This document shows positions 13,505-21,548 of a stretch of DNA of 41,604 nt, one piece after another. Under the pieces are notes generated by a model. The model made no database searches. It had not been told where the DNA came from and saw only the letters and a program-made list of their open reading frames with translations. The translations under genes were made by a program, and so were the position numbers. Numbering within the stretch: position 1 is the stretch's first letter; each line of letters starts with the position of its first letter. Source of the DNA: Terriglobia bacterium (GTDB lineage: Bacteria > Acidobacteriota > Terriglobia > UBA7540); the NCBI GenBank assembly GCA_030041095.1, contig JASHON010000144.1, positions 1 through 41,604 of the forward strand, in the 5' to 3' direction.

Positions 13505-15256
13505 TCAGATCAGCCGTTCCACATGCCATGGTGTTCGTAGCCGCTTGTCCCCCGCCAGCAGACTGAGCGCCCGATGGTACGCGACCTTTTCATCCTCGCT
13601 TTCCCAGCCGCGGCGAAGGGCATCGTGTTTTAGGGCATAGCGGCGCATATTGTCAGCGAGCCGTTCGAGAATCGCCGCTTCAAAGTTGATCAGATCCGCT
13701 GCGCCGTCAGAATCGCGTATCAGTTGGAGTAGTTCGGCCAAATGCCACAAACAAATCACGGGCAGATGTCTCGACGTGTTTCGGTTTGTGCGAACACTTT
13801 CCTGCGCCATGTCTTCGAGAACTTGCCGTTCCAAAGCCGATTGCTGCTGGCAAGCGCGGCACTGATCCGCTGGTGGCAGCATCTTACGGACTGACGCTCT
13901 CCGGTCTTCCCCACCGCGGTTTGCCTCAGTCAGCCGTCGGAGCTTTTGGCTTATAGCCGCCAGCACGGCCGGATAGGCAGAGGAGATGCCCTGTGGAGAA
14001 GCGATTTCGGCGTACTGCCAGGTGTGCAGCGGGCAAAGTCCGCCTCTGGCCGCTACCGTATTTCGCTCGTTTTCGTCCATGATGATTTGGTATTGGAACC
14101 TTGCCATATACTTAAACATGCCCTCGGCGACTTTGCTGCACACAGAGCAATTCTTTCGAACGGCAAGCATCAGATCGGCTTCAGCAACGGGGCAGGCTTC
14201 AACCCGGGTGCGTGGTGGAACGACATTCGCGCCCTCTCCCAATTGGCCCCGAATTTCTTTCAAGCTCGTGATGACACGATTCCATTCGCTGGATTTGTCC
14301 CTAAGAACGATAGGCGGGTCCATCTCGGCGATCGAGGCAATGGCCCGCTCGCAAACCCGCGCGAGAAACTCCGAGGTTTTTTCGCCCGTGAGGAAATCAA
14401 CCAGTGCGTCTTCAAGCGGCCCCACACCGCTTCTCGCGAGCTCCCCGGCAGAACTGGAGAGTTTGGCCCCCAACGCCTGGCTCGCAGAAACCGCAAAGAG
14501 CCTCGGAACTTCAATTCCCGCTTCCTTGGCAAGAAGGTCGTGAATGAAGGCAAGGACGCGATTCTGCTCGCCCGAAGGAATCAGGTCAACTTTGTTAACC
14601 ACCAGGAAGATTTTTCTCACATGCTCCCTGACTTCCCGCAGAAATTCGATTTCCTCCCGTCCTAGAGGGGAATCGAACGCCGTAACGAAAACTACGGCGT
14701 CCGCTTCGGGAAGGAATTGCTTCGTGGTCTGCGTATTCTCGCGGATTGCGGAACCGATTCCTGGCGTGTCGACAAAGTAGATTCCCCTGCGCAGAAACTC
14801 CGAAGGAAGCTGGACCTCGGCAGCGACAATCTGGCGCCGATTGCCCGGATTGCCGCTTTCCGTCACAAACTCAGGTAGCTTATGGAGTGGAATTTCGCTC
14901 TTCAAGGCGCTATTCGGATATTCAATCAGGACCCTTTCGGGATTGCCATAACAGACCTTCGTGACTACGGACGTAAGCGGAACAATTCCTACCGGGAGCC
15001 GGTCCATCCCCATCAGCGCGTTCATCAGCGAGCTTTTTCCCCGGCTGAACTGGCCCACTACAGCCAGAACGAAACGGTCTTCAGCCAGCTTGGTAAGCAA
15101 CGACCGCAGCTTGTTGTGGCTTTCTCGCTCAGCTTGTTGGTCGAGCAATCGCAGGCCACGCTGGATAGCCTCTGCCAAATCGAGCTTGAGAGCGTCATAA
15201 TTCCGCAACTGCCCTCCCGCCGAAATATCGGGGCTATCCTCGATCTGTGCCGTCAT
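13505..15256 (-). CDS. Dynamin-like GTPase 4 fused to a double Cys/His module
   Basis: This 583-residue fusion protein has residues 60-300 as a GTPase: G1 GQFSRGKSS (68-76), G3 DTPGIG (from 163) and G4 NKVD (221-224). The C-terminal half differs from the sister GTPases. It carries C370-x2-C373 with C408-x2-H411 and C466-x2-C469 with C502-x2-H505, the arrangement found in the free protein at 4228-4989. The fusion implies that the module acts on or with dynamin-like proteins, perhaps as a metal-binding or redox sensor. The start ATG has GAGGAG upstream. It follows enolase by 12 bp and so is in the same fluoride-riboswitch operon. Confidence 0.85.
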   Translation of the reverse strand: MTAQIEDSPDISAGGQLRNYDALKLDLAEAIQRGLRLLDQQAERESHNKLRSLLTKLAEDRFVLAVVGQFSRGKSSLMNALMGMDRLPVGIVPLTSVVTKVCYGNPERVLIEYPNSALKSEIPLHKLPEFVTESGNPGNRRQIVAAEVQLPSEFLRRGIYFVDTPGIGSAIRENTQTTKQFLPEADAVVFVTAFDSPLGREEIEFLREVREHVRKIFLVVNKVDLIPSGEQNRVLAFIHDLLAKEAGIEVPRLFAVSASQALGAKLSSSAGELARSGVGPLEDALVDFLTGEKTSEFLARVCERAIASIAEMDPPIVLRDKSSEWNRVITSLKEIRGQLGEGANVVPPRTRVEACPVAEADLMLAVRKNCSVCSKVAEGMFKYMARFQYQIIMDENERNTVAARGGLCPLHTWQYAEIASPQGISSAYPAVLAAISQKLRRLTEANRGGEDRRASVRKMLPPADQCRACQQQSALERQVLEDMAQESVRTNRNTSRHLPVICLWHLAELLQLIRDSDGAADLINFEAAILERLADNMRRYALKHDALRRGWESEDEKVAYHRALSLLAGDKRLRTPWHVERLI

Positions 15257-15268
15257 GGCTCGATCTCC

Positions 15269-16576
15269 TCAACTCGCTGAGGCTGCAATAGGCCGCCACC
15301 GCTCGTAAACCGTGCGCCCGGCATAGTGGCTGCTGGACCCCAGTTCTTTCTCAATTTCAAGTAACCGGTTGTATTTGGCAATCCGTTCTCCCCGGCAGGC
15401 AGAACCCGATTTGATCTGGCCGGCGCCGGCGGCCACCGCCAAGTCAGCGATGGTGGAATCGTCAGTTTCGCCTGAACGGTGAGATACGACCGTGGTGTAT
15501 CCATTCCGCCGAGCGAGTTCCATGCAGGCTAAGGTTTCCGTCACCGTGCCGATCTGGTTGAGCTTGATGAGAATTGAGTTCGCAACGCGCTTGCGAATTC
15601 CTTCCTGGAAGATTTGAGTGTTCGTAACGAAGATATCGTCGCCGACCAGTTGTACTCTGCCGCCCAGTCGTTCGGTCATCTTTTCCCAGCCCTTCCAATC
15701 GTCTTCCGCCAGGCCGTCCTCTAACGAGTAGATCTCCGGATACCGGTTAAGCCAGCCCTCCCACAAGGCGATCATCGCTTCGGATGTGCGCTTCGTATGG
15801 TCGGATTTGTCGAAGACGTAGGCGTTGCCGTCGTAGAATTCGCTGGCGGCCGGATCCAGATTTACGGCAATATCCTTACCCGGCTGGTATCCAGCTTTCT
15901 CGATGGCAGCACGCAACACCTCCATGGCTTCTTCGTTCGACTTTAGTCTTGGAGCGAAGCCGCCTTCGTCTCCGACGCTGGTTTCGTAGCCTTTACTCCT
16001 CAGAATGCTCTTGAGAGAATGGAAGATTTCAGAGGCGGCTCGCAGCGCCTCTGCGAAATTGACGGCCCCCGCTGGCGCGATCATGAATTCCTGAAAGTCC
16101 ACGTTATTATCGGCGTGCCTGCCTCCGTTCAGCACATTGAAGCCGGGCACGGGTAACAGGTAAGTTTCGCGAGAGACAAGATGCCGGTAGAGAGGCACTC
16201 TCTCCTCGGCGGCGCAGGCCTTGGCAAAGCCGACGGAAACGCCAAGCAACGCGTTGGCGCCGAGGCGCCCTTTGTTGGGCGTGCCGTCTAAGGCGATCAG
16301 CTTGCTATCGAGGGCGGTTTGGTCGCCCTCGAATCCGGCAAGAGCTTGCTGAAGCTCGCCGACAACGTTTTCGACAGCCTTCCGAACTCCTTTGCCTCCG
16401 TACCGCTTGGTATCTCCGTCGCGCAGCTCCACGGCTTCGCGCTTTCCCGTGGACGCTCCGGAGGGCACTTTGGCTACGCCCACCGCTCTGCTTGCGAGCT
16501 CAACCATAACCTGTATGGTCGGATTACCTCGAGAATCGAGTATTTCCATTGCGTCAAGCTTCTTAATTTTTCCCAT
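15269..16576 (-). CDS. eno: Enolase
   Basis: Enolase converts 2-phosphoglycerate to phosphoenolpyruvate using two Mg ions and is a classic target of fluoride. The 435-residue protein is full length. Visible motifs include [64 protein letters not shown] (catalytic Lys), [10 protein letters not shown] and [18 protein letters not shown]. The start is the ATG at 16576 with AGGAGG upstream; the longer frame adds an unconserved leader. The ATG overlaps the phosphoesterase stop as TAATG. Sitting downstream of a fluoride riboswitch, it may be a second, stress-specific enolase. Whether it tolerates fluoride cannot be judged from sequence. Confidence 0.96.
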   Translation of the reverse strand: MGKIKKLDAMEILDSRGNPTIQVMVELASRAVGVAKVPSGASTGKREAVELRDGDTKRYGGKGVRKAVENVVGELQQALAGFEGDQTALDSKLIALDGTPNKGRLGANALLGVSVGFAKACAAEERVPLYRHLVSRETYLLPVPGFNVLNGGRHADNNVDFQEFMIAPAGAVNFAEALRAASEIFHSLKSILRSKGYETSVGDEGGFAPRLKSNEEAMEVLRAAIEKAGYQPGKDIAVNLDPAASEFYDGNAYVFDKSDHTKRTSEAMIALWEGWLNRYPEIYSLEDGLAEDDWKGWEKMTERLGGRVQLVGDDIFVTNTQIFQEGIRKRVANSILIKLNQIGTVTETLACMELARRNGYTTVVSHRSGETDDSTIADLAVAAGAGQIKSGSACRGERIAKYNRLLEIEKELGSSSHYAGRTVYERWRPIAASAS

Positions 16577-17295
16577 TACTGTGCCTCCTGGTTGTTCCGC
16601 ATAGGTGGTATTTCTCCCTTGCGCAAGATCATGCAAAGCTCATCGCGCAGAGCCGATTGAATCGGGAGAGCCTGAACCTTCTCCGCCGTAGCTTCGAAAT
16701 TGTAAGGATAGGATTTCAACTCGATCCTGCCATTCTCCCACACGGCATACCGGGCGTTGGGACTGCCCGTCTTCGGCTGGCCGAGACTGCCAGGGTTCAC
16801 CAACATCCGATTGCCAACGGCGCGAACCACCGGAACGTGTGTGTGTCCCACCAGCACAATATCGGACCGAAGATCCCCGAGTTCCTGGATCCAGCGGTGT
16901 GACTCTGCTTCGCAATAACCGAACAAAGGATCGGACGGAATGGCATGGCAAAGATAGAAACGTGTTCCGCCGCGCTCGAGCTCTTCATGCAAAGGCAGAC
17001 TCCGCAAGAAGTGCTTATGCCCGAAAGTGAGCGTGGAATCCGAATAACGGCCCGTCGCCTCGGCCAACAATCGGAAGGGCGGAGAGCACCTTGGGCCTTC
17101 GTGGTAACCGACGGAATGGTCGTGATTGCCGCGCACAATGACGGCAGCGCTTGATTTGAGATGATCGATTACCGGTCCGGGCTCCGGACCGTAATTGACG
17201 AGATCTCCCAGCACCCACAATTCGTCATAGGACTCCGGTAGCGCAGAAAGGGCGTCAAAGTTGCCGTGAATATCAGAGATGATCACGATTTTCAT
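16576..17295 (-). CDS. YfcE/MJ0936-type metallophosphoesterase
   Basis: This 239-residue calcineurin-like phosphoesterase carries the whole metal-binding set: DIH in [27 protein letters not shown], a His in [14 protein letters not shown] and VNPGSLGQP. The family hydrolyses phosphodiesters or dinucleoside polyphosphates with two transition-metal ions; the substrate here is unknown. It lies between the S9-like remnant and enolase in the riboswitch-3 operon. Fluoride commonly inhibits such binuclear enzymes, so it may be a target, or it may remove a stress metabolite. Confidence 0.88.
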   Translation of the reverse strand: MKIVIISDIHGNFDALSALPESYDELWVLGDLVNYGPEPGPVIDHLKSSAAVIVRGNHDHSVGYHEGPRCSPPFRLLAEATGRYSDSTLTFGHKHFLRSLPLHEELERGGTRFYLCHAIPSDPLFGYCEAESHRWIQELGDLRSDIVLVGHTHVPVVRAVGNRMLVNPGSLGQPKTGSPNARYAVWENGRIELKSYPYNFEATAEKVQALPIQSALRDELCMILRKGEIPPMRNNQEAQ

Positions 17296-17317
17296 TGCAG
17301 CAGCTCACTTTCCCGCC

Positions 17318-17548
17318 TCATTTTGCGCTCCGTGTTGCCAGCTCACGTTCAGTCCATTGAAATTTCTTTAGAGTCCCTTTCTGGCCATATTCCTTGCGCT
17401 CTTTAGCCCGCAGGTCACGTGTGAGCAAACCTTGATGCCGCAACAACGGAGGTAGCACCGCTCCATCACCTGGCCGCACATAGACTCGCACGATCACGCT
17501 CTTTCGGCGGCCGGTTGCCAGCGAAACTGCGAAGCCAGTATTCGGCAT
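17318..17548 (-). pseudogene. Internally deleted ribosomal protein S9-like ORF
   Basis: An ORF of 76 residues joins the two ends of S9 and lacks the middle. Residues after [17 protein letters not shown], ending RVYVRPGDG, match the N-terminal GTGRRKSS..ARVFIKPGNG region. [31 protein letters not shown] matches the C-terminal RKAGFVTRD..ERKK..G..KARRRPQFSKR region. About 70 central residues, including the GG turn region, are absent. The usual SKR end is replaced by TER followed by eight extra residues. No rplM is adjacent, unlike normal rpsI. The frame is intact and has stayed open, so a repurposed small protein is possible. It is the first ORF behind fluoride riboswitch 3. Confidence 0.65.
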
Positions 17549-17822
17549 CGTCGGAGGTGACCCTTCGAGCTGTGACCTGGCAGTTACGTCACACCGTTCC
17601 GGCATTACGCACCCTGCTTATCGAGGCGATGCAACCGCGGGCAGTCAAGTAGGGCTTAGTCTGTAACCCGGGCACATGTCGGCAACTAACGCTAACTGCG
17701 GAGATCCCATTTTTCCAGGATTTTTCCGAACCGCAACGCAGGAAATCACCTTGCTGGAAAGGCGACGGCCCCAACGGGGCCGCAATCGGGGTAGCGCTCG
17801 AGGGTTGCCGATGAAGCTCCAA

Positions 17823-17910
17823 GGCGATGACTCCGCGGTCGCAAACTTTCGAAGCCAGGAGTCATCACCTCGGGTTATTACGAGGGCTCTTCGGTGAACT
17901 CCATCACCTC
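17823..17910 (-). promoter_or_regulatory. Fluoride (crcB-type) riboswitch 3 with competing helix, leader of the enolase operon
   Basis: The reverse strand reads GGTGATGGAGTTCACC, then a CCCTCG..CGAGG hairpin, then GATGACTCCTGGC. P1 is GGTG/CACC with compensated bases relative to sister copies, and the GGAGT/ACTCC pseudoknot is intact. Downstream, GGAGTCATCGCC (complement of 17823-17834) can form a 12-bp helix with GGTGATGACTCC (complement of 17858-17869). That would remove the pseudoknot strand, as expected of an expression platform. A further 7-bp GC hairpin lies at 17765-17781. No U-run follows, so the control mode is open. Confidence 0.85.
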
Positions 17911-17911
17911 T

Positions 17912-17940
17912 TTTATACTATCACAACCGCAGAGTTTAAG
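17912..17940 (-). promoter_or_regulatory. Promoter of the enolase operon
   Basis: On the reverse strand, TATAAA (17917-17912) with CTTAAA 17 bp upstream places the start at about the first base of riboswitch 3. The -35 is weak. The interval from here to 18020 separates two divergent riboswitch-controlled operons. Confidence 0.45.
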
Positions 17941-18021
17941 TGTCACCCATCTCGGCGAAGTGGTCGCTGCTGCCGGGGTTCTGCCCGCGAGGCGATAGGG
18001 TTCATCGATCAGTTCAGCGCC

Positions 18022-18051
18022 TTGCCGAAATTCGACGGAGTGCTGTATTCT
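18022..18051 (+). promoter_or_regulatory. Promoter of the metK operon
   Basis: TTGCCG (18022-18027) and TATTCT (18046-18051), 18 bp apart, would start transcription near 18058, immediately before the aptamer of riboswitch 4. Confidence 0.45.
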
Positions 18052-18060
18052 GGTTCGTCG

Positions 18061-18108
18061 AGCGGTGGAGTTCGCTTAAAGCTGCTGTAAGTGGCCAATG
18101 ACTCCTGC
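18061..18108 (+). promoter_or_regulatory. Fluoride (crcB-type) riboswitch 4, leader of metK
   Basis: P1 is AGCG (18061-18064) with CGCT (18073-18076). The loop GGAGT (18067-18071) pairs with ACTCC (18101-18105). TAAA follows P1, a GCTGC..GTGGC stem forms P3, and the 3' end AATGACTCCTGC fits the family. CTCC of the pseudoknot strand could instead pair with GGAG near 18124, around a CGGC-GGA-GCCG hairpin. About 180 bp of leader separates the aptamer from the metK start, and I see no further structure there. Confidence 0.75.
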
Positions 18109-18290
18109 GGCGGAGCCGTCGTGGGAGCGTTGCGTGTTCCTGTCCCCTGCGGTTCTCCCAATCACAACAGAACGGAAAATAAAACGCGTTGTTGAAATTC
18201 GCTCGACGCCGCACAACCGGCGAATGCTGACGTTGGGCTCAAGCAACCGCAATCCTGAACTGCCCGTTCGCCGGAGAAGGAGTACTTCGC

Positions 18291-19430
18291 GTGTCCAAGA
18301 CGAATCCTCATTTCTTTTTCACCTCCGAGTCAGTTACGGAAGGTCATCCTGACAAAATGTGCGATCAGATCGCGGACGCTGTCCTAGACGCTGTGCTTGC
18401 CAGCGATCGAGACGGACGCGTAGCGTGCGAAGCCATGGTCAAGGATTATTCCGTCTATGTGGCTGGCGAACTGACCACATCGGCTGTCGTGCAGGTGAAC
18501 CAAATCGTTCGGAGCACGGTTTCAGACATCGGCTATACGGACGAAGGCGGCTTCACTGCCGATTCTTGCAGGATCTTAGTCAATCTTACGCAACAGAGCC
18601 ACGATATTCACATTGGAGTGGAAACGGGCGGAGCGGGCGACCAAGGCCTGATGTTCGGGTACGCGTGCAACGAAACTGACGAACTCATGCCTTTCACGTT
18701 GATGGCAGCCCACAAACTCTGTCAACGCCTGGCCGAGGCGCGGCGGCAGGGTGTCGTTGATTTCCTGCGTCCCGACGGAAAGGCGCAGATAACGGTTGAA
18801 TATATCGAGGGACGGCCGGCTCGCATTGAGAGCATCGTCGTATCCGCACAGCACAAACCCACCGTATCCATCGATTCCCTTCGGGAGGCCATTCGGGAGT
18901 ACGTGATTAAGCCGGTGCTGCCCGCCCACATGCTCGATGGGAAAACAAAATTCCACATCAACCCAACTGGCCGATTCGTTATTGGAGGGCCGATCGGTGA
19001 CGCCGGCCTGAGTGGACGGAAGATCATCGTGGACACCTATGGCGGTGCCGCACACCACGGCGGCGGTTCCTTTTCTGGCAAAGATCCTACCAAGGTGGAC
19101 AGATCAGCCAGTTACATGGCGCGGTATATCGCGAAGAACATCGTGGCTGCGGGACTTGCCGACCGGGCGGAGGTGCAGTTGGCGTACGCAATTGGCGTCG
19201 CTGAGCCTGTTTCGGTAGCGGTCGATACTTTCGGTACCGGGCGTCTCGACGACGCAGAGTTGGTTAAACTGATTCGGAAGGAGTTTCAATTGACTCCCCG
19301 GGGAATCATTCAGACTCTGAACCTCCTGCGACCGATCTACAGGAAAACCGCCGCTTATGGCCATTTTGGGCGTACCGACCCTGATTTCACCTGGGAGAGG
19401 ACTGACCGGGCCGAGAGCCTCAGGCGGTAA
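18291..19430 (+). CDS. metK: S-adenosylmethionine synthetase
   Basis: MetK makes S-adenosylmethionine from methionine and ATP, using Mg and K and a bound tripolyphosphate. The 379-residue protein carries [15 protein letters not shown] (H19, D21, K22), [45 protein letters not shown] and the C-terminal YGHFGR. It is slightly short at the C-terminus against the usual ~385-400 residues. The start is GTG with GGAGAAGGAG 8 bases upstream. A MetK controlled by a fluoride riboswitch suggests a stress-supplied copy, since fluoride complexes can mimic phosphate at such sites; this is inference. Confidence 0.95.
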   Translation: MSKTNPHFFFTSESVTEGHPDKMCDQIADAVLDAVLASDRDGRVACEAMVKDYSVYVAGELTTSAVVQVNQIVRSTVSDIGYTDEGGFTADSCRILVNLTQQSHDIHIGVETGGAGDQGLMFGYACNETDELMPFTLMAAHKLCQRLAEARRQGVVDFLRPDGKAQITVEYIEGRPARIESIVVSAQHKPTVSIDSLREAIREYVIKPVLPAHMLDGKTKFHINPTGRFVIGGPIGDAGLSGRKIIVDTYGGAAHHGGGSFSGKDPTKVDRSASYMARYIAKNIVAAGLADRAEVQLAYAIGVAEPVSVAVDTFGTGRLDDAELVKLIRKEFQLTPRGIIQTLNLLRPIYRKTAAYGHFGRTDPDFTWERTDRAESLRR

Positions 19431-19643
19431 TTGACCTTTCGGACGACAATCGTCCGCCGCGCTCGACGAACGACCAAAAGAGGCCGGTCAGGGGTTACTG
19501 ACGGCAGCGAGGTTGCACCGTTGGCGGCCCAACTGACATCAGCCCGAAAGTAGCAATTCTGAACTGCGTGCCACCCCGGGCTTTTATATGCGCTGATCGC
19601 ATCAGAGGCCAGCAGCGCACCCCACATCGAATGGACACGCGCC

Positions 19644-20819
19644 ATGGAACACGGACCACCGCAGATGGGTCTTCCGGGCATCGGAGGCAAGGCGGGAGGC
19701 TTCGACTCGTTTGTCGGTAACGCGCAGGCGGTCGCGGTGCTACGCAATTTTCTGGTCACTCGAAACGTGCCACACGCGCTTCTGTTTGCTGGACCGGACG
19801 GGGTGGGGAAAAAGACTCTTGCCATCATGTTTGCCAAGGCTCTCAACTGCGATCAGCTTCGAGACAACTTTTGTGGAGCGTGCGCTCGATGCCGAAGAGC
19901 TCAGGAAATGCTTGACGCGGCCCGCCAGGACCATGAGGCCCGGCGCAGCCTGAAGGATCCCGCAAAACGCACAGAAGGTTTAACCTACTTCGATCTGGAG
20001 CTCGTCGAACCACTGACCCGGCACATCCTCATCGAGCAAATCCGCGAGCTCCGCAATGTAGCCTATACATTCCCGTTCGAACTCCGCCGGCGTGTGCTCA
20101 TCATCGATCAAGCGCAGGCGGTGCATTGGCAAGCAATCGACCTCCTTCTTAAAGTTCTGGAAGAACCTCCTGAAACTACAACGCTGATCCTGATTTGCCC
20201 AAACCGTGGAGAGCTGCGCGTGACCATCCGATCGCGCTGTCACGCGATACGGTTCTCCCCGGTCGACGAGTCCGTCATCCTGAGAGTTCTGGCTGAAGAT
20301 TCGACGGTTGCGCGAGCGCAACAACCGCTGGTTGCCCGGTTGGCGGCGGGCAGCGTCGGCCGGGCGAAGGGCTTCCATCTTGAAGAATTCCAGCGGAAGC
20401 GGCGCCCTTGGTTAGACTTTTTCTCAAGTCTTCTGGATCAGCCGGCCGCTTCTCCGAACTGGAAGCTGCTCTTCGATGCAACGCGGTCCCTCACCGAAAA
20501 TCGGGCTGAGTTCCAAGAGGCACTGACGATAGGGTATACGTTGGCCAGCGACATGCTGCGATTAACGGAAGGGTCGCCGGATTCCGAGGTCATAAACGTT
20601 GACATGGTGGCCCATCTGAAAAGGTGGGCTCCAAGGCTACAATTGAAGGGTATCGAAGCGCTTACTCGAGGACTGGATGAGGTTTACCGGTTTTATTCCC
20701 GCAACGTCAACCTACAACTGAGCTTGGACGCCTTGGCAGTTGAGCTACAGTCCATTGTGGGGCAGGTCATGCGGAACTCGGCGCGGTTGCCTCAAGACTT
20801 CGCGGCAAAGGACCGCTAG
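19644..20819 (+). CDS. holB: DNA polymerase III delta' subunit-like clamp-loader protein
   Basis: This 391-residue AAA+ protein is of the DnaX/HolB type. It opens with FDSFVGNAQAVAVLRNFL, has Walker A GPDGVGKKT (50-58), a zinc module CDQ..CGACARC, a DQAQAVHWQAIDLLLKVLEEPP box near the Walker B position, and the sensor SRCHAIRF. The SRC motif and the presence of a Walker A together leave some ambiguity between delta' and a DnaX-like protein, but the length and C-terminus favour delta'. It is 213 bp after metK, with a small 6-bp hairpin at 19441-19455 but no clear terminator between. Confidence 0.85.
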   Translation: MEHGPPQMGLPGIGGKAGGFDSFVGNAQAVAVLRNFLVTRNVPHALLFAGPDGVGKKTLAIMFAKALNCDQLRDNFCGACARCRRAQEMLDAARQDHEARRSLKDPAKRTEGLTYFDLELVEPLTRHILIEQIRELRNVAYTFPFELRRRVLIIDQAQAVHWQAIDLLLKVLEEPPETTTLILICPNRGELRVTIRSRCHAIRFSPVDESVILRVLAEDSTVARAQQPLVARLAAGSVGRAKGFHLEEFQRKRRPWLDFFSSLLDQPAASPNWKLLFDATRSLTENRAEFQEALTIGYTLASDMLRLTEGSPDSEVINVDMVAHLKRWAPRLQLKGIEALTRGLDEVYRFYSRNVNLQLSLDALAVELQSIVGQVMRNSARLPQDFAAKDR

Positions 20820-20821
20820 CC

Positions 20822-21226
20822 GTGGCTTTACCGGGAAGTTCCCGCCAGAGCTTCTCGGCTGCACTTCCGCCATTCCGGGAAGCCTTCATGTACTTACCGA
20901 AAGTCTATGACCCGGGAGCGCATGCTTACCGCGTGCGATACGCCACCGCAAACATTCTGCGCGACCGTGTCGTGAATGAAGGCGCATTCAACGCATGCTT
21001 TGAAATGGACGATGCGGAGGAGGTGATCTGCGCAATCCTGCGCCGTGGCCTAAAGAACCCCAAGCTGCGTGAGGCACTCGAGAGGAGTCACCTCATCAAT
21101 CTTACCCAATGGCTTGCTCCCCGCCCTGAATTTTCGGAGGCATACTACGCGACAGAGTCGAAGCCTACTGCCGGAAAGGCCCCAAGGGTTGGGGGCAGGA
21201 AGTCGCGGCGTAGCACCCATCCGTAG
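20822..21226 (+). CDS. Hypothetical protein after holB
   Basis: This unrecognised 134-residue protein starts at GTG just after the holB stop, with AAAGGA 11 bases upstream; an ATG at 20888 (MYLPKVYDPG) is the alternative. The central part, YATANILRDRVVNEGAFNACFEMDDAEEVICAILRRGLKNPKLREALERSHLINLTQWLAP, looks like a compact helical domain. The C-terminus is basic and disordered (GGRKSRRSTHP), suggesting nucleic-acid contact. It is probably co-transcribed with metK and holB. Confidence 0.6.
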   Translation: MALPGSSRQSFSAALPPFREAFMYLPKVYDPGAHAYRVRYATANILRDRVVNEGAFNACFEMDDAEEVICAILRRGLKNPKLREALERSHLINLTQWLAPRPEFSEAYYATESKPTAGKAPRVGGRKSRRSTHP

Positions 21227-21239
21227 CGCCCATCCGGAT

Positions 21240-21269
21240 TGACACAGACTCTTACGTCCTGCTATGTTT
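21240..21269 (+). promoter_or_regulatory. Promoter of the MutS-like gene pair
   Basis: TTGACA (21240-21245) and an extended -10, TGCTATGTT (21261-21269), are 18 bp apart. The predicted start near 21276 lies at the aptamer of riboswitch 5. This is the strongest promoter match in the window. Confidence 0.6.
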
Positions 21270-21279
21270 TAGGCGTTAG

Positions 21280-21354
21280 GTGTTGGAGTCCGCCAGTAAT
21301 CCCCCTTCACTCGGGGAAGATGACTCCTGTGAGTCTCAAAGCTCGTCAGGAGTT
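21280..21354 (+). promoter_or_regulatory. Fluoride (crcB-type) riboswitch 5, leader of the MutS-like pair
   Basis: GGTG (21280-21283) and CGCC (21292-21295) form P1. GGAGT (21286-21290) pairs with ACTCC (21324-21328). P3 is CCCC..GGGG, and the 3' strand is GATGACTCCTG. CAGGAGT at 21348-21354 is complementary to ACTCCTG at 21324-21330 and could displace the pseudoknot, as in riboswitch 3. From 21355 to 21548 there is a further untranslated leader with no structure I can name. Confidence 0.78.
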
Positions 21355-21548
21355 GATGATGCCAGCTCGAACATCAAAACCCCACCTTGCTTTATCCGGC
21401 AACTTCAGACCCGATCGGGGAATGTGCCTCGGTATCCTGACGCGCCTGCCTCTGTGAAGACGAGGGCTCTTATCGGATCGTCTCGGCGTATGAACCCGGC
21501 TCTTTGCGGGTCGGCGAGCCGGCGAATGATTTGCCTCGAAGGGCCGCG

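Noticed and set aside
13946-14665. Forward-strand open frame opposite GTPase 4
   Set aside because: Antisense to the GTPase domain and its G motifs; no independent support.
17765-17781. Intrinsic terminator in the leader of the enolase operon
   Set aside because: The 7-bp CGGCCCC/GGGGCCG hairpin is not followed by a U-run on the transcribed strand; kept only as a hairpin.
17589-17822. Small ORF between riboswitch 3 and the S9-like ORF
   Set aside because: No ribosome-binding site, irregular composition, and it lies in the riboswitch leader where competing helices are seen.
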